Shown: piece after piece, positions 22,993 to 31,825 of the stretch
Numbering within the stretch: the stretch's first letter is position 1
Layout of the letters: the number at the start of each line of letters is the position of its first letter
Source of the DNA: Amycolatopsis rifamycinica
GTDB taxonomy: Bacteria; Actinomycetota; Actinomycetes; Mycobacteriales; Pseudonocardiaceae
Length of the DNA: 64,000 bases
Reading direction: 5' to 3'
NCBI RefSeq assembly: GCF_000695625.1
Contig: NZ_JMQI01000077.1
Coordinates: 158,901-222,900, forward strand
Notes under the pieces: model-generated
Database searches by the model: none
What the model saw: only the letters and a program-made list of their open reading frames with translations
Told to the model about the DNA's origin: nothing
Program-made: the position numbers and the translations under genes

Positions 22993-23778
22993 TCAGGGCA
23001 GCGGCCCGCCCGCGGCGAGTGCGCAGAGTTTCGTGAACTCCTCGCCGTCGAGGCTCGCTCCGCCGACCAGGGCACCGTCGATGTTCTCGCAGGCCACCAG
23101 TTCGCTGATGTTGCCCGACTTCACCGATCCCCCGTAGAGCACCCGGACGGACGAAGCGACCTCGTCGCCGTACTTCTCCTGGAGGGTGGCGCGGATGGCC
23201 TTGCAGACCTCTTCGGCGTCGGCCGACGACGCGACCTTGCCGGTGCCGATCGCCCAGACCGGCTCGTACGCGACGACCACGCCGGAGACCTGCTCCGCCT
23301 TGAGGCCCTTCAGGCCCTCGATCAGCTGCGTCGTGGTGTGGTGGATGTGCTCGCCGGCCTCGCGGACCTCGAGCTTCTCCCCGATGCAGAGGATCGGCGT
23401 GATGCCGTGCTTGAGCGCGGCCTTGACCTTCTTGTTGACAAGCTCGTCGGACTCGGCGTGGTATTCGCGCCGCTCCGAGTGCCCGACCGTGACGAACTTG
23501 CAGCCCAGCTTGGCCAGCATCGGCCCGGAGATGTCGCCCGTGTAGGCGCCCGAGTCCTGCGGCGCGACGTCCTGCGCGCCGTAGGTCAGCGACAGCTTGT
23601 CGCCGTCGACCAGGGTCTGCACGCTGCGGATGTCGGTGAACGGCGGCAGCACCGCCACGTCGACCTTCGCGTAGTACTTCTCCGGCAGCGCGAAGGCGAT
23701 CTTCTGCACCAGCGCGATCGCCTCGAGGTGGTTCTGGTTCATCTTCCAGTTGCCGGCGATGAACGGCTTGCGTGCCAC
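22993..23778 (-). CDS. tpiA: Triosephosphate isomerase
   Basis: 261 residues starting with GTG, whose first base is the last base of the pgk stop. Conserved points: AGNWKMN with the catalytic Lys, VGHSERR with the catalytic His, VVVAYEPVWAIGTGKVA with the catalytic Glu, and the phosphate-binding VLYGGSVKSGN and GALVGGASL. It interconverts dihydroxyacetone phosphate and glyceraldehyde 3-phosphate in the cytoplasm. It is the third gene of the gap-pgk-tpiA operon. Confidence 0.96.
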   Translation of the reverse strand: MARKPFIAGNWKMNQNHLEAIALVQKIAFALPEKYYAKVDVAVLPPFTDIRSVQTLVDGDKLSLTYGAQDVAPQDSGAYTGDISGPMLAKLGCKFVTVGHSERREYHAESDELVNKKVKAALKHGITPILCIGEKLEVREAGEHIHHTTTQLIEGLKGLKAEQVSGVVVAYEPVWAIGTGKVASSADAEEVCKAIRATLQEKYGDEVASSVRVLYGGSVKSGNISELVACENIDGALVGGASLDGEEFTKLCALAAGGPLP

Positions 23779-24992
23779 TAGTTCTTCTCCTCCAGAGCGG
23801 TCACGCCCGGCAGTTCCTTGCCTTCGAGGTACTCCAGCGAGGCCCCGCCGCCGGTGGAGATGTGCGAGAAGCCGTCCTCGGGCAGGCCCAGCTGCCGCAC
23901 CGCGGCCGCCGAGTCACCGCCGCCGACCACCGTGAACGCGTCGCTCTTCACGAGCGCCTCCGCGACGGCACGGGTGCCGCCCGAGAACGCCTCGAACTCG
24001 AACACGCCCATGGGGCCGTTCCAGAAGACGGTCGCGGCGTCGGCCAGCTTGCCCGCGAAGAGTTCGCGGGTCTCCGGGCCGATGTCGAGGCCCTCGCGGT
24101 CGGCCGGGATCGCGGTCGCGGCGACGACCTCGTGCTCGGCGTCGGCCGCGAACCCCGTGGCGGCCAGGACGTCCACCGGCAGCACCAGTTCGACGCCGCG
24201 CTTCTCGGCCTCGGCGAGGAAGCCCTTCACCTGGTCGAGCTGGTCGGCCTGCAGCAGGGAGTTGCCGACCTCGTGGCCCTGGGCCTTGAGGAAGGTGTAC
24301 GCCATGCCGCCGCCGATGAGCAGCCGGTCGACCTTGGTCAGCAGGTTCGCGATGACGCCGAGCTTGTCGGACACCTTCGCGCCGCCGAGCACGACCACGT
24401 ACGGCCGCCGCACGTCGTCGGTCAGCTTCTTCAGCACGTCCAGCTCGGCCAGCACCAGGCCGCCCGCGTACGCCGGGAGCACCGAAGCGACCTCGTAGAC
24501 CGAGGCCTGCTTGCGGTGGACCACGCCGAAGCCGTCGGAGACGAACGCGCCGCCCGGGACGAGCGCGCCCAGCTCGGCGGCCAGCTCGGAGCGGTCCGCG
24601 GCGTCCTTGCTGGTCTCGCGCGCGTCGAAGCGCACGTTCTCCAACAGGACGACGCCGCCGTCGGCCAGGCCGCCGGTCAGCGCCTTGGCGGACTCGCCGA
24701 CCAGGTCACCGGCCAGCGCGACCTCGGCGCCGAGCAGCTCCGAAAGCCGCTTGGCGACGGGCGCGAGGGTGTACTTCGGGTCCGGCTCGCCCTTGGGGCG
24801 GCCGAGGTGCGCGGTGACGACGACCTTCGCGCCCGCGTCGGCGAGCTTCTTGATCGTCGGCAGGGCGGCACGGACCCGGCCGTCGTCGGTGATGCGGTCG
24901 GAGTCGAGCGGGACGTTCAGGTCGCTGCGCACGAGCACGTAGCGGCCCTGAACGCCCTCGCCCAGCAGGTCGTCGAGGTTCTTGACGCTCAT
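23778..24992 (-). CDS. pgk: Phosphoglycerate kinase
   Basis: 404 residues from ATG 24992 (MSVKNLDDLL); codons further upstream would overlap gap. N-domain: VLVRSDLNVPLD and TAHLGRPKG for 3-phosphoglycerate. Also LLENVRFD, and the ADP-binding C-domain with VLGGAKVSDK, FWNGPMGVFE and VVGGGDSAAAV, then HISTGGGASLEYLEGK. It makes ATP from 1,3-bisphosphoglycerate in glycolysis. The gene lies 5 nt after the gap stop, and its own stop overlaps tpiA by one base. Confidence 0.96.
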   Translation of the reverse strand: MSVKNLDDLLGEGVQGRYVLVRSDLNVPLDSDRITDDGRVRAALPTIKKLADAGAKVVVTAHLGRPKGEPDPKYTLAPVAKRLSELLGAEVALAGDLVGESAKALTGGLADGGVVLLENVRFDARETSKDAADRSELAAELGALVPGGAFVSDGFGVVHRKQASVYEVASVLPAYAGGLVLAELDVLKKLTDDVRRPYVVVLGGAKVSDKLGVIANLLTKVDRLLIGGGMAYTFLKAQGHEVGNSLLQADQLDQVKGFLAEAEKRGVELVLPVDVLAATGFAADAEHEVVAATAIPADREGLDIGPETRELFAGKLADAATVFWNGPMGVFEFEAFSGGTRAVAEALVKSDAFTVVGGGDSAAAVRQLGLPEDGFSHISTGGGASLEYLEGKELPGVTALEEKN

Positions 24993-24997
24993 CGGGT

Positions 24998-26002
<1,005 letters not shown>

Positions 26003-26543
26003 TGCTGCCACTCCTCTGAGGATCGGCCGGGACCCCCGGCCGTGACTTGCGGGCTCGCGGCCACCCTAGCGTGCGGGCATGCGCGTCCCTGACTGCCCTG
26101 ACGAGACTTCCACCACTTGGCGAACGGGTCAAGAATCGATTAAGAAGCCGAGGCGTCACCGGGGGTGCTCCGGGCCGGGCGACGGCAGCCGGCGCCGGCG
26201 AGCGGAACGCCGGGTGCGGACCCGGTTCCGGCTGGAAGCGACGGCAACGGCGACGATCCGGCGAGGGCGCGCGGGCGGGCGAGAATCCGGGCTTGACCGA
26301 TTCAGCCACCCGGCGGCCGCGGGGGCCGATGGAGGGCGCTCCGGGGGCGGGACGTGAGGTCGATGACTCGACCGATCCAGCGACCCGGGAGCCCCTCCGC
26401 AGCCTTCGCGGCCGGGGTCGCGCCGGCGGCCCCGGCGGCACGGGAGCCGGCCCCCGTTCAGCCCGCCAGCTCGCGCTCCAGGCACGGATCCGGCCCCCGT
26501 TCAGCCGCCGGTTCGCCCTCCAGGCACGGGATCCGGCCACGGC
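26003..26543. other. 541-bp gene-free region upstream of gap
   Basis: I see no convincing gene; open frames here are low-complexity Arg/Gly-rich readings of GC-rich DNA. For gap on the minus strand, a -10-like TAGGGT lies at 26063-26068 and a TTGACC (-35-like) at 26127-26132; these are separate candidates, not one pair. The part next to the HTH_42 gene is filled by a 43-bp tandem repeat described separately. The rest is GC-rich sequence without recognisable structure. Confidence 0.5.
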
Positions 26544-26572
26544 TCAGCCCGCCAGCTCGCGCTCCAGCGGCG
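26444..26572. repeat. Three tandem 43-bp repeats overlapping the 3' end of the HTH_42 gene
   Basis: Units start at 26444, 26487 and 26530, each beginning GAKCCGGCC and containing TTCAGC or CTCAGC and then CGCTCCAG or CCCTCCAG. The third unit contains the stop codon and last codons of the HTH_42 gene. The first two look like copies of that gene end laid down behind it. Copies 1 and 3 are closest over CAGCCCGCCAGCTCGCGCTC; copy 2 has diverged. Confidence 0.75.
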
Positions 26573-27725
26573 TGCGGAAGCGCGGCACCGCCCGGATCTC
26601 CCCGAACCACTTCGCGCACCGCTCCGCCTCCGCATCCACCAGCGCGCGGGTCTCCGCGTCCACCTCCTCCAGCAGCCTGAACACCACCTCCCCCGAGGCA
26701 CGCTGGGCCCAGCCGCCGACCACCCGGCCGGACGCCCACACCGTCGGGCCGATGTTGCCGCTGCGGTCGAACAGGGCCGCGCGGTGCGGGCCGAGGAACC
26801 ACTCGCGGTCCTGCCAGCCCATCGGGGTCGGGTCCAGTGCCGGCAGGAACGCCACCCACGGGGCCGGCACCGGCACCGGGTCGAGGTCGTCCGCCAGCGC
26901 CACGCCCGGCACGCCCTCGATGTCGACCTCCACCGGCGACACCGCCGCCAGCGCCTTCTTCGTCTGGCCCGCCGTCCAGCCCGTCCACCACCGCAGGTCG
27001 GACACCGGCGCCGGGCCGTACGCGCGCAGCCACCGGCGGGCCAGCTCCGCCCGGGCCTCCTCCGCGCCCCACGGTGGCAGCCCGCCCGGGACCCACTCGT
27101 CCAGCGGGTGCCACACGTACTGGGTGCTGAGCCAGCTGCCGCGGGGACGGCCGCGGACGATCCGGCCGCCCGCCGCCAGGAGGAACAGCACCCGGCTCGT
27201 CACGTTGCCGATGGCCTCGTACGGCTTGCCCGCCGCCATCAGCAGCTGCTGGCGCAGGCGGGGCTCGTCTTCGCTCAGCTGCTGCGCCGTCGCCGAACCG
27301 CGGGCGCGCAGGGCCGCTTCGACCGACGCCTCGACGTCGGCCAGCCACGCCCCCGGCTCCGGCACGTTCTCCGGGTGCCCCTGCTGCCCGAGGTGCTGCT
27401 CCAGCAGCTTCCGCTGCTTGACCTCGATGTCCGCCGAGCAGCCCGCCTGCACCAGCGCCGCCGTCTCCAGGCCGGTGACGAACACCGTGCGCCGCATGCC
27501 CAGCAACCGCAGCAGCGAACGCTCCTCGTAGAGCGCGCGCTCGACATCGGGCACCGCCGGACCGGCGAGCCGCGCGGACGCGGACAGGTGGACCGTCGCC
27601 GGGTCGGTGGCGTGCAGCGCGACGACCCCGGCGACGGCGTCGGCCACCGAGGCCGCGGGCGCGGCGAGGTGGTGGCGGACGGCGAGGCGGGCCCGGCGCT
27701 GGTCGGTGCTGATCTTCGGAGGCAC
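26544..27725 (-). CDS. Winged-helix DNA-binding protein of the HTH_42 (AlkZ-related) family
   Basis: 393 residues from a GTG. It shows the layout of the HTH_42 family: an N-terminal winged-helix part (ALHATDPATVHLSASARL, RALYEERSLLRLLGMRRT), a middle helical part with GNVTSRVLFLLAAGG, the segment ARRWLRAYGPAPVSDLRWWTGW, and a C-terminal barrel (LPALDPTPMGWQDREWFLG, NIGPTVWASGRVVGGW). The superfamily includes AlkZ/YcaQ DNA glycosylases that remove bulky or crosslinked bases and give self-resistance in antibiotic producers. The Gln-containing catalytic motif of those enzymes is not evident, so a glycosylase role is uncertain. The 3' end is embedded in 43-bp repeats. Confidence 0.75.
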   Translation of the reverse strand: MPPKISTDQRRARLAVRHHLAAPAASVADAVAGVVALHATDPATVHLSASARLAGPAVPDVERALYEERSLLRLLGMRRTVFVTGLETAALVQAGCSADIEVKQRKLLEQHLGQQGHPENVPEPGAWLADVEASVEAALRARGSATAQQLSEDEPRLRQQLLMAAGKPYEAIGNVTSRVLFLLAAGGRIVRGRPRGSWLSTQYVWHPLDEWVPGGLPPWGAEEARAELARRWLRAYGPAPVSDLRWWTGWTAGQTKKALAAVSPVEVDIEGVPGVALADDLDPVPVPAPWVAFLPALDPTPMGWQDREWFLGPHRAALFDRSGNIGPTVWASGRVVGGWAQRASGEVVFRLLEEVDAETRALVDAEAERCAKWFGEIRAVPRFRTPLERELAG

Positions 27726-27797
27726 CCCGTTTTCCTACCACCGGGCACCGACAAAACCGGCTGGTCGTCTGCCGCGACCGGGCGATAGCCTCGCGAG

Positions 27798-28442
27798 ATG
27801 GTCTCCGGCACGCATTTGGCGGCCTTCGCCGCGCTGACGTTCCTCATGATCGTGGTTCCCGGGCCGAGCGTGCTGTTCACGATCAGCCGCGCGCTCACCG
27901 TCGGGCGGCGCGACGCGCTGCTCACCGTCGTCGGCAACTCCGCGGGTGTGTACACGCAGGTCGTCGCGGTCGCGTTCGGCCTCGGCGCGCTGGTGACGAC
28001 GTCCGCGGCGGTGTTCACCGCGATCAAGGTCGGCGGCGCGGTCTACCTGGTGTACCTGGGGATGCAGGCCGTGCGCCACCGCCGGAAGCTGAGCGACGCG
28101 ATGGCCGCGAAGGTGCGCGCCACGCCCGGGCGCGTGCTGACCGTGCTGCGGGACGGCTTCGTCGTGGGCTTCGCGAACCCGAAGTCGATCGTCTTCCTGG
28201 CCGCGCTGCTGCCCCAGTTCGTCGACCCCGCCGCCGGGTCGGTCCCGGCCCAGATGCTCCTGCTCGGGCTGTGCCTGCCCGCGATCGCGCTGGCCACCGA
28301 CAGCGCGTGGGCGCTGGTCGCCGGCACGGCCCGCGCGTGGTTCGCCCGGTCGCCGAAGCGGCTGGAAATGGTCGGCGGCACCGGCGGTCTCGTCATGATC
28401 GGCCTGGGCACCACGCTGGCCTTCACGGGCCGGGGTGACTGA
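27798..28442 (+). CDS. LysE/RhtB-family amino acid exporter
   Basis: 214 residues, about six hydrophobic segments. The family signature is in the first helix: FLMIVVPGPSVLFTISRAL, with the PGP motif, followed by GRRDALLTVVGNSAG. GFANPKSIVFLAALLPQFV is also typical. LysE-type translocators export amino acids or derivatives across the cytoplasmic membrane. A -10 element TAGCCT at 27786-27791 lies 6 nt before the ATG, suggesting leaderless transcription. The 3' end overlaps the convergent arsR gene by 20 nt. The substrate is unknown. Confidence 0.85.
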   Translation: MVSGTHLAAFAALTFLMIVVPGPSVLFTISRALTVGRRDALLTVVGNSAGVYTQVVAVAFGLGALVTTSAAVFTAIKVGGAVYLVYLGMQAVRHRRKLSDAMAAKVRATPGRVLTVLRDGFVVGFANPKSIVFLAALLPQFVDPAAGSVPAQMLLLGLCLPAIALATDSAWALVAGTARAWFARSPKRLEMVGGTGGLVMIGLGTTLAFTGRGD

Positions 28443-28791
28443 GCACCAGGTCGAGCAACCCCGGGAAGGCGGCGTCGAATTCGGGACGCCGCAGGCGGTT
28501 GAGCCGCCGCGGGCCTTCGTCGCGCTGTTCGATCAGGCCCGCCGCGCGCAGCACGGCGAAGTGGTGGCTGCGGGTCGCCTTGGCCACCGGCAGGTCGAAC
28601 GTGCCGCACGCCTTCGTCCACTCCGGCACGGCCGCCAGCTCGCGCAGGATGCTGCGGCGCACCGGATCGGCGACCGCGGCCAAGGCGTCCTGCAGCGAAA
28701 CCTGCGCCGGGACCGCGTGCGTGAGCCCGCGCGCCCGCGCAGTGCCCGACGATTGGTTCGACGATTGGTTCGATGATTGTCGTACACTCAT
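28423..28791 (-). CDS. ArsR-family winged-helix regulator
   Basis: 122 residues from ATG 28791, which has GGAGG 8 nt upstream. The winged helix is clear: LQDALAAVADPVRRSILREL, then ATRSHHFAVLRAAGLIEQRDEGPRRLNRLRR. The usual metal-binding Cys motif of arsenic sensors (ELCVCDL) is missing, so it probably senses something else or binds constitutively. The N-terminus carries QSSN repeats encoded by a 12-bp tandem repeat. It diverges from the NTF2-like gene with only 35 bp between start codons, so it may control both. It overlaps the convergent lysE gene end by 20 nt. Confidence 0.8.
   Translation of the reverse strand: MSVRQSSNQSSNQSSGTARARGLTHAVPAQVSLQDALAAVADPVRRSILRELAAVPEWTKACGTFDLPVAKATRSHHFAVLRAAGLIEQRDEGPRRLNRLRRPEFDAAFPGLLDLVLSHPGP
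28751..28786. repeat. 12-bp tandem repeat in the 5' end of the arsR gene
   Basis: GATTGGTTCGAC at 28751-28762, GATTGGTTCGAT at 28763-28774 and a degenerate third copy, GATTGTCGTACA, at 28775-28786. On the coding strand they give a repeated QSSN segment right after the start codon. The length is a multiple of three, so copy-number change would not shift the frame. Confidence 0.7.
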
Positions 28792-28826
28792 CTGGTCGAC
28801 CTCCATCGAACACTGTAGGAGCAGCG

Positions 28827-29309
28827 ATGCCCCGGCACCTCGAAGCCACTTTCGGCCCCGACGCGCGCAACCGACTCGGCGAAGCTGCCGAGCCCGGCCG
28901 GGAGGGGGCGCTGGCCGCGCTCGAATCCTTCTACTACGCCTTCAACCAGCGCGATCTCGAGGTATTCCGCCGGGTCTGGACGCGCGATCCCCTGGCCCAG
29001 CTGAACAACCCGCTCGGCGGCATCCTCCGCGGCGGCGAAGCGATCACCGAGCTGTACGACCGCGTCTTCCACGGCCCCGCCCGCGTCACCGTCACGTTGG
29101 GCGACATCGTCGAGTACTCCGGCGAAGGCCACGCGGTCTTCGCCGGCCGCGAGACCGGCGAATACCGCGTGACCGAGACCGTCCCCCTGAGCATCCGCAC
29201 GACACGGTTCTTCGCCTACGAAGACGGCCGCTGGGTGCAGGTCCACCACCACGGCAGCATCGACGACGCCGAAGCGCTCGCCGCCTACCAGCGCGCGATC
29301 CGCGGCTGA
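28827..29309 (+). CDS. NTF2-like (SnoaL-like) small cytoplasmic protein
   Basis: 160 residues from ATG 28827 with GTAGGAG 5 nt upstream. It has the cone-shaped NTF2-like fold pattern: helix ALAALESFYYAFNQRDLEVFRRVW, the pocket segment NNPLGGILRGGEAITELYDRVFHGP, then strands ending TTRFFAYEDGRWVQVHHHGSID. Members include SnoaL-type cyclases, isomerases and stress proteins, so no reaction can be assigned. It is divergent from arsR and probably controlled by it. Confidence 0.75.
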   Translation: MPRHLEATFGPDARNRLGEAAEPGREGALAALESFYYAFNQRDLEVFRRVWTRDPLAQLNNPLGGILRGGEAITELYDRVFHGPARVTVTLGDIVEYSGEGHAVFAGRETGEYRVTETVPLSIRTTRFFAYEDGRWVQVHHHGSIDDAEALAAYQRAIRG

Positions 29310-29335
29310 CACCGCTCGGTCGCCACGGCACGGGG

Positions 29336-29866
29336 TCAGCGCCGGCGAAGCCCGGACGTCTTTCCGCCGGCCGGCCCGGGCGCGCGGTCGGTGAGCGCGA
29401 TCGTGGCCGTGGCGAGGAGGACGGCGAGGACGGTGCCGAGGGTGTTCATCGTCCAGTCGCCGGTGTCGCAGGCGCGCCCGAGGGCGGGCACCACGGCCTG
29501 CACGGCCTCGATCGCGGCGGACAGGCCCGCACCGGCCGCGAGCATCGGCAGCGGCCGCCGGGTGGCCACCGTGGCGAAGAAGACCGGCGGGACGAACAAC
29601 GCGACATTGGCCAGCAGTTCCACCCTGGTCAGGGTCGGCACGGAGAACTGGACCACGCAGCCGGACTGCCCGGCCCGGCCCGCGGCCGGGACAAGCGTCA
29701 GCACGACGACGGGCAGCACCGACAGGGCCACGAGCAGCCAGAGGATGCGTTGCCGGCCCCGGCGGACACGCGCGACCAGGCCGCCGACGCCGACACAGAC
29801 GACGGCGACCAGGACGAACACCACCGGCACCAGCGCCGAGTGGTCGAGCAGGAAGTCGGTGATCAT
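29336..29866 (-). CDS. VanZ-like membrane protein
   Basis: 176 residues with about five hydrophobic segments. The VanZ signatures are present: RVELLANVALFVPPVFFA after the third helix, SAAIEAVQAVVPALGRACDTGDW with the conserved Glu-Gln and Asp, and MNTLGTVLAVLLA. VanZ of Tn1546 lowers teicoplanin susceptibility by an unclear mechanism; most chromosomal homologues have unknown roles in the cell envelope. It converges with the NTF2-like gene. There are no other van genes here, so a glycopeptide resistance role cannot be claimed. Confidence 0.82.
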   Translation of the reverse strand: MITDFLLDHSALVPVVFVLVAVVCVGVGGLVARVRRGRQRILWLLVALSVLPVVVLTLVPAAGRAGQSGCVVQFSVPTLTRVELLANVALFVPPVFFATVATRRPLPMLAAGAGLSAAIEAVQAVVPALGRACDTGDWTMNTLGTVLAVLLATATIALTDRAPGPAGGKTSGLRRR

Positions 29867-29920
29867 ACGAGAGCCGACCTTAGGGCTCTCGGAAAGTCAC
29901 GGCCACCTGCCGCTGGAGAA

Positions 29921-30709
29921 CTAGGCCAGTGCCGTCACCAGCTCCGGCCACCACTCGCGGGGCACCTCGCCGGCCGGGACGACCACCTGGTCCGCGCCCG
30001 CGGCCCGGTACTCCCGCAGCCGGGCCACGACGGTGTCGAGGGCGCCCCAGGCCGTCACGCCGTCGATCAGGCGGTCGGAGAGGTCCGTGACGTCGGAGTC
30101 CGTGAAGCCCATGCGGCGCAGGTTGTTCGCGTAGCCGGGCACGCCGGCCAGGAACGGCAGCGAACCGGCGCGGACGGTGTCCCGCGCGGCCGTCGCGTCG
30201 GTCTCGGCGACGACGTTCACCAGCACGACGAGCTGCCGGTCCGGGCCGAGGATCTCGCGCGCCGAGGCGACGTAGTCGGTCGTCACCAGGTACGGGTAGG
30301 CGCCCGCCGCGCGGTCCCGCGCCAGTTCCAGCATCCTCGGGCCGAGCGCCGAGAGGATCCGGGCGGACGCGGGCACGGTGTCGTCGATCTCGTCGAGGTA
30401 GTCGTTCAGCGTTGCCAGCGGCCGGGGACCGTGCGCCCCGCCCAGGCCGACGACGAACCGCCCGGCAGGCAGGTCCGCGTACGCGCGCGCCACCTCGGCC
30501 GCCGGCACCCGGTCGACGGGCAGGATCCCGCTTGCGACCGGGATCTTCGCGGTCCCGTGGACCACCTCGGCGATCAGCGGCAGGTTGTTCCCCTGCCCGC
30601 CCGGCAGCCACAGCGTGGCGTAGCCCAGTTCCTCGAGTTCGGCGGCGGCCGCGACGGCCTCCGCCCCGGTCGTGTTCAGCGTCGCGCCCAGCGGCCCCAG
30701 CTTCGTCAT
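29921..30709 (-). CDS. LLM-class F420-dependent oxidoreductase
   Basis: 262 residues, the short luciferase-like form. Visible: AAAAELEELGYATLWLPGG at the N-terminus, the RFVVGLGGAHGPR segment that binds the cofactor in F420-dependent members, DEIDDTVPASARILSALGPRMLELA, and a C-terminal DQVVVPAG. Many actinobacterial members use F420 to reduce or oxidise unknown small molecules. The gene lies 69 nt downstream of the jet operon on the same strand. It is not an obvious part of that system and may be read through from it. Confidence 0.82.
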   Translation of the reverse strand: MTKLGPLGATLNTTGAEAVAAAAELEELGYATLWLPGGQGNNLPLIAEVVHGTAKIPVASGILPVDRVPAAEVARAYADLPAGRFVVGLGGAHGPRPLATLNDYLDEIDDTVPASARILSALGPRMLELARDRAAGAYPYLVTTDYVASAREILGPDRQLVVLVNVVAETDATAARDTVRAGSLPFLAGVPGYANNLRRMGFTDSDVTDLSDRLIDGVTAWGALDTVVARLREYRAAGADQVVVPAGEVPREWWPELVTALA

Positions 30710-30778
30710 GTGCGCGGCAACCCCGGACGAGGGCGGCTTGTTCCCGTCAGGCCGGTTGTTCGTCCTCGGCGGAATCGG

Positions 30779-31825
30779 TCACCTGACCGACGAATGCCAT
30801 CGATCGCTCGCGGGCAGGGCCCGCATGCCGACCCACTCCTGCGCGATCCGCTGCCCTCGCATGAGAACCGCACTCGCCGACGCTCGCTGAGCGTCGTCGA
30901 GCCACCTGACCGCGGACTCGACTGTTTGCGGGCGGGGAGTCCGCTTGGCGTCGGCGGGCCGACCGACGTCGAGCAAAGCCGCGTACAGCGAAGTCGCGGG
31001 ACGAACCTCCGGCAAGCCGAGCCTCTCGGCGATGATCGACGCGTGCCGGGGAATCTCCAGGCCGGCGACATCGAGGTCACCGAAGTAGCGGATCTCGCGC
31101 AGGGCCCAATCCGGGCTCACCGACCTGATCGCTGCCCTGAAGCTGGCTCCCGCTCCCCAAGCGACCCGGGCCAGCCGATGATCGCCCGGCAGGCAATCCA
31201 GGATGCAGCGGAACGTTGTGCTGTTTTCGACCACGAGCAGGAGGTCGCCGTTTCCCACCTGCTCGGTGTGGAGCGGTGGTGCCACAACGCGCGCACGAAG
31301 CACTTCGAGCATCTTGCGCTCTTGGGCGAAGAGGGGGCCGTAAAGGTACTCGTCCAGCTTCTTCTCGTCGTTGAATATTTCGAGCGAGCGTTCGCGTAGC
31401 GGGACGATCGGGCCGGCGCGATGCTTGAAGAGCCAGTCGTTGATCTGCGAGATGACACCCATCAGGGCGGTACCGCCGCGCAGGCCGCTGTTGTCGACCC
31501 AGCTGAGTCCCGGGTGCAGGACCATGCCGGGCTCACGCGACTTCGGTTCCTCCTCGACGACCAGCCAGACCTTGGCGGGCAGCCATTGGCTTTCATCCCG
31601 CCCCAAGCGGTCGAAGCCGGCACGGGCCCTGGGGAGCCTGACCAGATTCGCCTCCTGCAGTTCTTCGAGGTATCGACGCAGGAGCGGACGCCTCAGGTGA
31701 CTCTCGTCGCCTTCCGGGTCGATCTGCCGGTAGGCATCGAGCAGAGCGGGCAAAGGAAGGCCCTTCTTGCGCCCCGCTCGTTCCTTCAGCGCCGCCAGGA
31801 GATCAGCTGCCCGCTGGCTCAACAT
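30779..31825 (-). CDS. jetD: JetD/MksG-like TOPRIM nuclease subunit of a Wadjet-type system
   Basis: 348 residues from ATG 31825, inside the end of jetC (23-nt overlap). The N-terminal half is helical and DNA-binding in the family. RERSLEIFNDEKKLDEY (about 144-160) matches the characteristic JetD linker. The C-terminal TOPRIM domain has the catalytic Glu200 in LLLVVENSTTFRCI and the metal-binding Asp250 and Asp252 in IRYFGDLDVAGLEIP. In studied Wadjet systems JetD cleaves DNA after JetABC extrudes loops on small circular plasmids. All acidic residues are kept, so the nuclease is probably active. It is the last gene of the operon. Family call is good; the exact subtype is uncertain. Confidence 0.85.
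   Translation of the reverse strand: MLSQRAADLLAALKERAGRKKGLPLPALLDAYRQIDPEGDESHLRRPLLRRYLEELQEANLVRLPRARAGFDRLGRDESQWLPAKVWLVVEEEPKSREPGMVLHPGLSWVDNSGLRGGTALMGVISQINDWLFKHRAGPIVPLRERSLEIFNDEKKLDEYLYGPLFAQERKMLEVLRARVVAPPLHTEQVGNGDLLLVVENSTTFRCILDCLPGDHRLARVAWGAGASFRAAIRSVSPDWALREIRYFGDLDVAGLEIPRHASIIAERLGLPEVRPATSLYAALLDVGRPADAKRTPRPQTVESAVRWLDDAQRASASAVLMRGQRIAQEWVGMRALPASDRWHSSVR

Noticed and set aside
26079..26357. Possible small gene upstream of gap
   Set aside because: Arg/Gly-rich with no ribosome-binding site and no protein-like core; overlaps the gap promoter zone.
28423..28791. Arsenic-responsive operon with the LysE exporter as efflux pump
   Set aside because: The ArsR protein lacks the Cys metal-binding motif and the exporter is convergent, not co-transcribed.
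29336..29866. Glycopeptide resistance gene vanZ
   Set aside because: VanZ-like fold is clear, but no vanHAX or vanRS genes are near; chromosomal VanZ-like proteins are common and unassigned.
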